Assembly (NCBI RefSeq): GCF_014066305.1
Contig: NW_023501087.1
Span: 275,001-339,000, forward strand
DNA: 64,000 bases
Direction of reading: 5' to 3'
From: Letharia columbiana
Taxonomy: Eukaryota > Ascomycota > Lecanoromycetes > Lecanorales > Parmeliaceae
Part shown: one piece after another, positions 1 to 8,770 of the stretch
How positions within the stretch are numbered: the first letter of the stretch is position 1
How the letters are laid out: each line of letters begins with the position of its first letter
Position numbers and translations under genes: made by a program
The notes under the pieces: model-generated
The model's input: only the letters and a program-made list of their open reading frames with translations
What the model was told of the DNA's origin: nothing
Database searches by the model: none

Positions 1-1447
1 TTCATTATGTTTCACAGGATAGCGAACGAGTCAAAGATTCATGTGGCGCTGCAAAACTATGCGATATATCACTACCGCAAAGAAGTGACTGGTTCGACAC
101 ATACTGTGGTGAGGCTTACCTAATATCCTGCGCAGTGGAATAGCCTGGGAATAGCGTCTCTGCTTGGACTGAAAGACGTCGCTGAAACTTTCTTAAATAA
201 AGGGGCTGATATCGGGGCTCAGGGTGAAGGCTTTGCCAACGCTCTCTGCGCAGCGTCAGAAGGAGGTCATGAGAAAGTGGTGCAGATGCTGCTGGACAAA
301 GGGGCTGATATCAATATCAACACTCAAGGTGGACTTTATGATAACGCTCTATGTGCAGCGTCACAAAGAGGTTATGAGAAAGTGGTGCAGATGCTGCTGG
401 ACAAAGAGGCTGATTTTGACGCTCAGAATGGATATTATGGTAACGCTCTCTGCTGCGTAGCGTCACGAGGAGGTTATGAGAAAGTGGTGCAGATGCTCCT
501 TAAGACAAAGAGGTTGATATTAATATTCAGGGTGAATATTATGGCAATGCTCTCTACGCAGCGTCACAAGAAGGTCATGAGAAAGTGGTGCAGATGCTGC
601 TGAATAAAGAGGCTGATTGTCAACGCTCAGGGTGATTTTGGCAACGCTCTCTACGCAGCGTCACGAAGGAGGTTATGAGAAAGTGGTGCAGATGCTCCTG
701 GATAAAGAGGCTGATGTCAGCTCAGGGTGAAAGCTTTGGCAACGCTCTCTACGCAGCGTCAGAAGGAGGTCATAAGAAAGTAGTGCAGATGTTCCTCGAA
801 TAAAGGGGCTGATGTCAGCGCTCAGGGTGAAGAGCTTTAGCAACGCTCTCTACGCAGCGTCAGAAGGAGGTCATAAGAAAGTGGTGCAGATGCTGCTCGA
901 TAAAGGGGCTGATGTCAAGGCGCAAGGTGAAGACTATGGCAGCGCTCTGCAGGCAGCGTTATTAGGAGGTCATGATCAAATGAGTGCAGATGCTGCTCGA
1001 TAAAGGGGCTGATATCAAGGCGCAAGGTGGAGAGTATGGCACCGCTCTGCGAGGCAGCGTCATCAGGAGGTTATGATCAAAGTGGTACAGATGTTGCTCG
1101 ACAAAGGGGCTGATGTCAACGCTCAAGGTGGATTGCTATGGCAACGCTCTGCAGGCAGCGTCATCAGGAGGTTATGACAAAGTGGTACAGATACTGCTTG
1201 AGAAAGGGGCTGATGTCAACGCTCAAGGTGGAGACTATGGCAACGCTCTGCAGGCGGCGTCATATGGAGGTCATGAGAAAGTGGTGACGATGCTGCTCGA
1301 CAACGGAGCTGATGTCAACGCTCAAGGTGGAGACTATGGCAACGCTCTGCAGGCAGCGTCATCAGGAGGTTATGACAAAGTGGTACAGATACTGCTCGAT
1401 AAAGGGGCTGATGTCAAGGCGCAAGGTGGGAAATATGTTAGGTGGTA
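1..1447 (+). pseudogene. Ankyrin-repeat array, frame-broken (NLR/STAND-type C-terminus)
   Basis: About a dozen ankyrin units with a period near 99 bp run from roughly position 190 to 1440. The recurring core is GNALQAAS-GGY-KVVQILL followed by DKGADVNAQGG. Such highly uniform ankyrin runs in ascomycetes usually form the C-terminus of NACHT/STAND (NLR-like) proteins, where they act as a changeable recognition surface. The longest open pieces are 224-460, 277-603, 812-1003 and 1113-1448, in different frames, so at least five indels separate the units and no continuous product is possible as written. The last piece reads into a stop just after the final unit. The 5' part of the gene (NACHT or effector domain) would lie left of the window. 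It could be a true pseudogene, or a real gene with sequencing errors in near-identical repeats. Confidence 0.8.
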
Positions 1448-2735
1448 AAGCACTGACGAGTGAATATATTTCGTAGTCGGAGTGGCGTTTGAAACAATCG
1501 TTGCGTTCTGTTTAGACCCTTGACTTATGAGAGACGCGCGCTCCTTATACGTCTTTGTTGCAAGCTGGTGAAATTTCCCATCAGAGCGGACGTCCGTGCC
1601 TTTAAATCACTCGAATCAGCGAGCGTTGCATTACTGATTGGCAATATGGGAGGTTGGCCATCTGTGACTTTCGCAGGGCTTGTGTCGCACATCTAACGAT
1701 ATCTTCGCAGCTGAGTCCCAGAAAGCTTGCACGCGAGACTCATTTCAGCAATGTGCCGCTCGAATTGAAACTTGGCCTCCCCATTGCTAAGGTATCGGCC
1801 GGGGTGGTCGGCACTTCAGTTTCCCAGTTTTCAGCTGAGCTATTCTGATGGATAATGAGCACTGCAAAAACAATCACTCTTCTTCAAATCCCGCCCACCA
1901 ATCGGGAGATTGTTCATGCTCGTCAGCGTAGATGGATGCTCCTTGGGTCGGCACTCCATTTCATGATCTGGCAAAGAATAGCAATACGGGTGTCTGAAAG
2001 ACAGTAAGGCTCATTTTGCCGCTCATATGAATCGAAGTTGGCCCCGTCCGCATACGAAAGCTTGGACAGACACCGATCTTGCTCCCCTAAATCCAGCTTG
2101 ACATCAAAATCAAGCATCAAAGAGCTGTTGAGATTAGCTTGATCCAGATATTTAAGCTGGCAATATCTTACGTAATCTGTCACTTCTGGTTACCAAAACT
2201 CCACGTGATCCGCCAAGAAATACCAAAATCACACATCGGTAAGCTCCGGGATTGAAATTCGTGCGTCGACCATCGTGAGCAGTGTAGACGTCCGCACCGC
2301 AACCATTCAAGATTCCATGTACGAGACTTCATGAGTTGCTGTATGTATCACATGTTAAGCAGCACTCGTACAGTTCCCAGGCATCAACCATTCCACTACG
2401 CTGGCCACAACCTTCCACTCCTCTGCCAAAGACCTTGCACAGCCCTTCGCATGTGTTCCGACGACCTTACGAGTCTTCCAATCAGAACGGAGCTTGTCGG
2501 AAATAATACGGTTGGTTGCATAAGATGATGTCTCGGGAAGGGTGAAAATCTCCGATGGGCGGACAGCACACAAATTGTGGCTCCACGATGAGACAATTCC
2601 GTGCAAGGGAGATACGGTACGACTGCAAGGCTCCATCGTGAAACTGGTGTACTCAGACACTGAGCAAAGACAATCTCTCCAGCGTAAGAGGGGCCCTATC
2701 ACAACGAAAATGCAATCGGCAAGGGACAGGAAACT
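1448..2735. other. Intergenic stretch with no supported gene
   Basis: I see only short overlapping open frames on both strands, with no domain motif, no intron pattern and no repeat. It separates the plus-strand ankyrin array from an inverted ankyrin fragment. Confidence 0.5.
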
Positions 2736-2856
2736 CTCCACCTTGCGCGCTGACATCAGCTCCGTTGTCGAGCAGCATCGTCACCACTTTCTCATGACCT
2801 CCATATGACGCCGCCTGCAGTGCGTTGCCATACTCTCCACCTTGCGCGCTGGAATC
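2736..2856 (-). pseudogene. Inverted ankyrin-unit fragment
   Basis: On the minus strand this reads as one ankyrin unit (GNALQAASYGGHEKVVTMLL, then DNGADVSAQGGE). Positions 2751-2820 are the exact reverse complement of 1248-1317 (70 bp), including the unit-specific stretch encoding YGGHEKVVTMLLDNGAD. Outside this block the frame dissolves into unrelated sequence. It is therefore a recent inverted copy of one particular unit of the array, or the remnant of a second, oppositely oriented ankyrin gene. Confidence 0.85.
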
Positions 2857-3645
2857 CGCGCATTACGAACAGGGCCACGGGGCTGAAGAAGTTGCATCTT
2901 ATCTTTGGGAATGAGGTTAGTGAAGCTATGCTCACCCAGGAGGCGTGGCGATTGATATGCAAAATGGCTCGGCAGAAGAAATGGCAGGTGCACTTGGATG
3001 GTGAGGCGGGGTGTTTGCTCAAGGCGCGTCAGCAGCTAGAGGATGAGGGCCAAAAGACAACCTCTCCTGAATAGATGGCTAGAGTACATAAAGGGGGCAG
3101 TGACAGGAAGATGATACAGAGTAGTTCCACGCTCGATCTTGTCGTTAGTTTATAACCTGGCTGTAGGAAGCATGGGTAATTCCAGAGTGCGAACCCTAAC
3201 CGGATTGTTGTGCTTTAAACCTCCGTCCTGAAAGGTACCTAAAGTGGATATCTGAAGCGGTTGAAAAGGCCTACGACACATCAGTGCGGGTGCACTGTGT
3301 GTCATAGAAAGATGCTACATTAGCGCCGCCGAAGTTGCCCTTCCCCTAACAGCATGCGTTAGTCGCGAACTGAAGCTGGGCTGGATGAACATACGCTTCC
3401 CACACGTAAGGCTCGTCAGCAACCTTCACCGGAAGAAGATACCGGTAGCCTACACAGTGTCAGGGCCGAGCTACAGTGTCCTTCAAGTCAGCTTACCGCA
3501 ATCGGCCTGCCGGACACTAACACCGTTGTAGTTGGACACAATCACCGGTGAAGCATCCGATATCGTGGTAGCTATCACAGCTGTTTTTGTTGCGATTTTC
3601 GCGGGCAGGTATTCGAACATGATCCCAGTATAGATTTCTTCGCGA
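2857..3645. other. Intergenic stretch with no supported gene
   Basis: There is a short plus-strand frame at 2805-3074 and a minus-strand frame at 3483-3821 whose first part is the shifted continuation of the DUF3723 relic. Nothing else is recognisable. Confidence 0.4.
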
Positions 3646-4110
3646 CTATCTTGCAATTGGAAGACGGCTTTGATACGGATCGGTGGGCTGGAGCCTGGAG
3701 GGTTTGGGACTTTTGGGCATTTGAGAGTAATGGCGCATGGCGTAGGCATATAGCTGTCGAAGACCCAAGTCCACTGGATCGACCGACTGCGCCGGGTAGG
3801 ACGTAAAGCTGGACTCTGCAATTTGGGAGGACAGCTCTATCCGTTCTTTCGGTTGTATCGGAAAAGGCTCCTGCGAGCGCTGTGGATACAGTGTCCCTAG
3901 GCAAAAGCCTGGTTGACCGAGTCATGCAGCCTGCCAACGCCTCCAAATAGTGGACGTCCTTGAAGAAGGTGAAGATGGAAGGGACGAGACTATCCAACAT
4001 CTGTAATCTAGTCCATATTCCTGCCCGAGCTTGGTCGCTGAAAGCGCTGAAGATCACCCCTCCGAGCAGTTGGCCGCACAATATCCTGGCATCTTCCGTC
4101 GACGTCCGTG
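3646..4110 (-). pseudogene. DUF3723-family protein fragment, frameshifted
   Basis: The first frame contains GQLLGGVIFSAF, then VPSIFTFFKDVHYLEA and the segment DTVSTALAGAFSD. After one frame change near 3840 it continues as ELSSQIAESSFTSYP, then LGLRQLYAYAMRHYSQMPK, and stops at 3646. From memory of the family, this order (IPSLYTF-D--YLE, T-S-AL, ESSF-S-P, RQ-YAYAMRHF-QMP) is the central part of DUF3723, a fungus-specific family of unknown function common in variable genome regions. The piece is short (about 150 codons), lacks the usual long N-terminus and needs a frameshift, so I call it a relic. It directly abuts a STAND N-terminal fragment in another frame. Confidence 0.7.
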
Positions 4111-4116
4111 GTGCTT

Positions 4117-4260
4117 TCAGGCCCTAACTTCCAGACACAATCGATCGGCATCCTTTTTGGCATTTTTGACATGGGAATAGTACTCCGCGCAAAGAGATAC
4201 GACCTTCAAAGATGTCTCAACAAGAGCAACAACACTTGCTGCGGCACTGACGCCATCCAT
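4117..4260 (-). pseudogene. N-terminal fungal STAND/NLR domain fragment
   Basis: Starting at the ATG at 4260, the minus strand encodes 47 residues beginning MDGVSAAASVVALVETSLKV and ending KDADRLCLEVRA before a TGA at 4117. This is the typical opening of the fungal N-terminal domain of NACHT/STAND proteins (small hydrophobic helix, then AA-S---L---S-KV-SLC-EY---V--A-KD--RL--EV). The usual domain runs past 100 residues. Here it breaks off into the DUF3723 fragment. Together with the minus-strand ankyrin fragment at 2736-2856, it suggests a second NLR gene in reverse orientation that has lost its centre. Confidence 0.6.
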
Positions 4261-5023
4261 TGCCCATCCAGAAGCCTGACGGCTGTCTCATAGCAATAGC
4301 AGGGTAGATGTTTCTTGGATACTATGAGGATTGAGTGGTACCACACCGACGACTTCGATTAGCTTGCTGTGGTCGACTCGTCAGCTCTAACGAATGATAT
4401 TTTTGCGATATCACCGGGTCTTTTATCATAAAATTCTGTATGTGGGAGACTCTTTACTGTTAACTCCGGGTGATCCTTCAGCCTTATTCAAACTATCTTT
4501 CCGCGCTAGGTGGACAGACCATTGGAGATGCCGGCGCAGCGATCTTAGCAAACTTCAGCCTCAGTAGCACTCCCCCGTCTTGTCGTTTGTTTACTGATAT
4601 TATAGCTTGCATTATCTACGAACCGATGAGGCGCTAATTACCCTCTCCACGGCCACCTCAAGCTACACGTCTCTCACATTCCGCATCTCTTGAGATCTAC
4701 TCTCGAAAGTACCTGTACGAGTTAGAGCCCACGAGAACCAGCCATTCAAGTCCAGAGACACCGCGTCCGATCAGTATGGGTCAGCCACACTCCAGTCTTC
4801 GTACCGGTTGACGATCAGGGGAACAGCGCCGACCTATTATCCGGGCCAAGTCATTCATGGCGTGCTCGATCTAGAGCTTGTGAGCAGGGGAAATATATTG
4901 GCTCCCTTGGTATCAAAGAGCGTGTGTAACAGGCTAAACATCAGGAGAACGCAGGATAGATCTACTCTATCTCGCTATGTACATACAATGCTTATATATA
5001 CTACCCGCATTACCTCAGTATAG
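4261..5023. other. Intergenic stretch with no supported gene
   Basis: No coherent open frame, domain or repeat was found. The sequence lies between the STAND fragment and the dehydrogenase relic. Confidence 0.5.
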
Positions 5024-5420
5024 CTACTCAAACACATAAAACCCAGCCATCTCAAAAAGCCTTACACCCTCAACATCAGTACTATTATCCAGCCTCGCAA
5101 ACCTCCTATCACTCTCCTTATACGCCTCGATCTTTGCCATAATCGCCTTATACACCTCTGCCCCCACAATCACCCTCAACGGCGACTCCTTCATAACCGC
5201 CAACTGATATTTTGCCTTTACGCCCTTGACTGGAACCCCAGCTTAGCTCCCATTCCGCAACGCCATTGCTTCTTCGGCGCTCATGTTATCGTAGGCTGGG
5301 TGGCGCTGGGGGGGAGGTCCATTGGAGGCGCAGTAGATGTTGAACATTGGCACTCTGTGCGAATATATATGTTAGTAGGGTTTGTATTCCGGGGGATTTG
5401 TAAGGGAACCTTACCCTCTT
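5024..5420 (-). pseudogene. Short-chain dehydrogenase (SDR) C-terminal relic with retained intron
   Basis: The minus strand reads VPMFNIYCASN, then PQRHPAYDNMSAEEAMALRN, an in-frame TAA (5243-5245), then GVPVKGVKAKYQLAVMKESP, LRVIVGAEVYKAI and a final FEMAGFYVFE before TAG at 5024. The tail matches the usual SDR C-terminus (GDP-KAVK-IYE, PPLRL-LG-DAY, STD). YCASN corresponds to the catalytic Y-x-x-x-K motif, with the Lys changed to Asn, and it runs almost directly into the C-terminal HPAYD segment, so the roughly 50 residues normally between them are missing. A candidate intron (5355-5414) keeps GTAAGG, a TACTAACA branch site and CACAG. Premature stop, deletion and lost Lys make this a pseudogene. 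Confidence 0.65.
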
Positions 5421-5739
5421 TGGCCTCCGGTAGAGGTGACTTGTATCGCGTCCTTTTACACAACGGATTAATGGCACCAATTAAGGGTCTCGTTGTATCG
5501 GACAAGGTTCGCGAGATATAACGTTATCCTCTCGGTTCCAGATGCGCCTGGACTGACTGCTCTCATTCCGCGCCGAGATTATATTCAATTCCGAGGATCG
5601 GGGTCGAATATCACCTGGCTCCTGCTTCTAATAGCGGTCCTTCCGAAGTATGTTTCAAGCTATAGAGTCGCTTCTCCAGCTCAGGTAGTCCGTATTCTCG
5701 ACACTGCTCTATTCCAACATCGAAATCCAAATACGTACC

Positions 5740-6466
5740 CTAACGCTTCCTATTTCCCCGCAAATCCTCGTAAGCCTCAGAACTCAACCTATTTCTGAAG
5801 TTCGCTAGTGCCGCTCTTAAACGGCCAGTAAGTTTGGCGATGTGGGAGACGTTGATTCTAAAGTCTGACATTCGAACCATGATAGGGCTGGGAAAATCCT
5901 TGATTTCGATGAATTCTGAAAGCTCTGGCTCTTTTACTGGCTCTGAAAGCTCCGGTTTCTTTACTGGCTCCTGCGGGACACCTTTCAAGTTACGTAGTTT
6001 CTCCTCTAACTCAGCTAGACCGTACCTCCGACATAATTCTACCGCAATCCAGAGGTCCACACATATACTCTGGTGGTACTGCTCGGCATCTAATACGATA
6101 TTATTACCCCCCCTATACTCTTCCCTAATTCTGAGGATTTTGTCTTTCAGCTGATTGGTCGCTTGACAAGTGTGATTCACATTGAGTCTCAAATCGAGCT
6201 TTTGGACCGTGACCGGCTGAGGAAGCACGTCGATCGTGAAAAAGGTAGGAAATCTCTAACTAGCATGCGTCAATACGTTGATGTTCAAATGTAGGGCGGC
6301 GCCAAACCTCCGTGATATAGTCATAAACCTGTTCCGCGGTCTTGCTGCAGTCGTCACGCTGAACTTCCAACCCGTAGTCTATCAGCGATTTCAGCTCCTG
6401 CTCCAGTTTGAGATGCTTGCACAGGATTCGTCCATGTTGGAAGTTGACACCAGAGTGTCGCGACAA
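5740..6466 (-). CDS. Uncertain hypothetical protein fragments
   Basis: Two minus-strand open frames lie close together. The piece at 6466-6260 has an ATG and includes LKLEQELKSLIDYGLEVQRD. The piece at 6228-5740 has no ATG; it includes ICVDLWIAVELCRRYGLAEL and a proline/glutamate repeat (PELSEPVKEPELSE). They could be exons of one small gene, but I found no convincing splice pair joining them, and the family is unknown to me. The PELSE duplication suggests protein-coding constraint rather than chance. The boundaries should be treated as provisional. Confidence 0.3.
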
Positions 6467-6755
6467 GCCTGCAAACTAAAACCTGGAGGATAAGAAGCCT
6501 GGCTGTGCACCCAGGCTGAATACCCCAGCTTTGCGGGTGACATGTATACACAGGACAAAAACGCCCGGTTACTGAGACACCAATGTTCGCACCCCAGCTA
6601 CTCTGCATTTACCATCTCGTTATCGAATCGAGCCACCATGGTCTATCTCTGGAACCTCTTCGTCCAAGCCAACATCATACGAAAAGCATCCTAGAAACCA
6701 GTTGCAAACTTTTGACGACGGCGACGGCGTCGCGTGCCTCTCTCATTAGCCAATG
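6467..6755. other. Short intergenic gap
   Basis: Nothing recognisable was seen between the hypothetical fragments and the 3' end of the repeat-protein gene. Confidence 0.4.
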
Positions 6756-8335
6756 TCAGAGTTTCCTCTTTCCGTGAATACCCGTGCTGCTGCGTAAACG
6801 CGAAGAGGTTGGCTGTGATACTGCCCTGGACTCGAGGTAAGTACTATCCCAATCCAGGCGACGTTTCTGCCGTGCGATATCCTTGCGTTTACGACGTTGT
6901 CGTGCTCTTACTGTGGAGAAATCTGGGGAGCTCGGAGTCACGTAAGGATTTTGCGATTGCGAATACGACTTCTTCTTCTGTTCCCCGTCCGAAATTTTGT
7001 CTGTAACCTTGTGACGTCTTTGTTGTGTTGAGCCCTTGCACAGCTCCTTGATCGTTGACCGTCGTGTTCTTGATTCGTCGGATCTGGGGGTCGCGTAGCC
7101 ATTGTATGGTCTCTGGTCAACAGAGCAGGCTTGGGACGGGGACGGTGGCGGTGGCTTTCTCTCTGCCACGTGTGCATTCTGCCGTCGGTATTTGTTCTTG
7201 CTTTGGCGGCGCTCGATAGAGCGTGCATCCTTTGTCTTCTTGGTACCCGCATCCGAATTTGGACTGCTCGCGGTGGACCCCAACAGTGGTCGGTCTGTCT
7301 CTTTCCCTCGCTGTGTGGTACTCCTAGTGACTCTGGCGCTGGGACGCTCTCTGGGCGCTGACGACTTCCGTGCTCTTGTCTTTGGTCTGGAGGCATTTAG
7401 AGCCTCAGGAGGCGATTCTCCGCATTCTAGAGACTCAAGAGGAGTCTCTCCGCCGTCTAGATGTGTACGTTTCCATCGCTCCCAAAACTCTTCCTGAAGC
7501 TTATCGTATTCAGCCTCATAATACTTCTTCTTGTTCCACCAATATCCAGGGTCCACCACACAGTCCCCGTGGTCTTCAGCATCTAACAAGGCCTTGCCGG
7601 CAGGGAAAGTGGCCAAGTCTCGGGCTCTCGAGTCTGCGGAGCGTTTGGCGCGTTCGAGTTTCGTCCTCTGCAACTCGACCTTGAGTTGGGCACTGTAAAG
7701 TTTCTCTTTGTTCCGCCAGTATGCAGGATCCGTGATCCTCAACCTCAGGTGGAGGTTTCTGAAAATTCTCTAGGCTCCACCAGTAGTCGCCGTCCTTGGT
7801 CAAATTCCCGTGATCTTCAGCCTCTAATAAAGCCTTGCCAGCAGGGAAATCGGCTAGCATTCGAGCTACATTTCCTGCTTCACACTTGGCGCGATCGAGT
7901 TCGGTATACCAAGGCACACCTGGGTAGGCCACTCCTGGTGTCACTGACCTACTGGCCCGATGATAATCATCCTCCTGGAGCTTCTCATGCTCCAATCTGT
8001 AATATTCTGCTCTGGCCCACCAAAATGAATGGCCGGAGGCATGTTCCCCAGGGTCTTCAGCGTCCAATATGACTCTGCCGCCGTGGTAGTTCGCCAGGTC
8101 GCGCATATCGTTCAGCGCATTTTTTGGCAGATTCGAGGGCATGCTCCCTCTTGTACCGCTGGACGCTTTCCGATACTGTGTCACTCTCTCTTCTATCCAT
8201 CCAGTCCCACCAACGCTCCTGTATAGCTTCTCCCCTGTCCCGAGGGTGGGGATTCCATTCTAAGCGGAGATCGACGGCGTACGGATCCACAAAGCTACAC
8301 CGAAGTCCACCGTCAGCGAAAGAGTTCCCTGCCAT
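6756..8335 (-). CDS. Unknown protein with AEDHG/WW repeats, two frame breaks
   Basis: The ATG at 8335 opens MAGNSFADGG. The protein carries three or four copies of a unit of about 55-70 residues. Its core is LA-F-AGKALL-AEDHG, then about ten residues, a YWW or FWW motif, and a helix such as KYYEAEYDKLQEE. Clear copies contain NYHGGRVILDAEDPGE, DFPAGKALLEAEDHGN and TFPAGKALLDAEDHGD. A basic, low-complexity tail (RARKSSAPRERPSAR, RRKRKDIARQKRR) follows to 6756, suggesting a nuclear or nucleic-acid-bound protein. The reading frame breaks near 8120, where removing one base of a T6 run (plus strand) restores ESAKNALNDMRDLANYHGG, and again near 7735. Both breaks look like single extra bases. I do not recognise the family and assign no function. 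Confidence 0.5.
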
Positions 8336-8770
8336 GATGGATGACTTGAGGAGACGCGTGACAAAAGGTGATGCTGTCAGATGAAGTAAAATTAAAATTG
8401 GAGTGCTGAGCTGACTAAGCATACGTTAACGCCCCACGTGATGCGGGGTATAATTAAGCGTAAGTCATCGAGCTTCCTCTTTGGGAAATATCCTGGGACT
8501 CCACAGCCTTATCTTACCACTAGCAAGTAATCACCTCGACTCTGAAGTCCTCCCTTCTTCAGCGGTAAATGCTGTGATGACGTTCTCACCGGCTTCTGAA
8601 CTTCCAAAGACGGAAAGGGTGGAGAAGCTCCAGTGCGAATACCTGCATTGCTCGATTCTCGTTATCTACAAGGGAAAATATATACATAACCCCGTGCCGG
8701 TCTCTCAGTATGCTCGCGTTTCTGTCTCCTTAACCCTAAAATATCTTGCTCTGTCTGGAAGAATAGCAGG
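8336..8770. promoter_or_regulatory. Divergent intergenic region
   Basis: This 435-bp stretch separates the minus-strand repeat-protein gene from the plus-strand amidase gene, so it probably holds both promoters. No specific site was identified. Confidence 0.35.

Noticed and set aside
1..1447. CRISPR-like regular repeats
   Set aside because: The 99-bp periodicity is explained fully by ankyrin codons; there are no unique spacers and the DNA is fungal.
7102..7497. Plus-strand frame of 131 codons opposite the repeat-protein gene
   Set aside because: The minus strand shows the repeated AEDHG/WW units, so the plus frame is a shadow.
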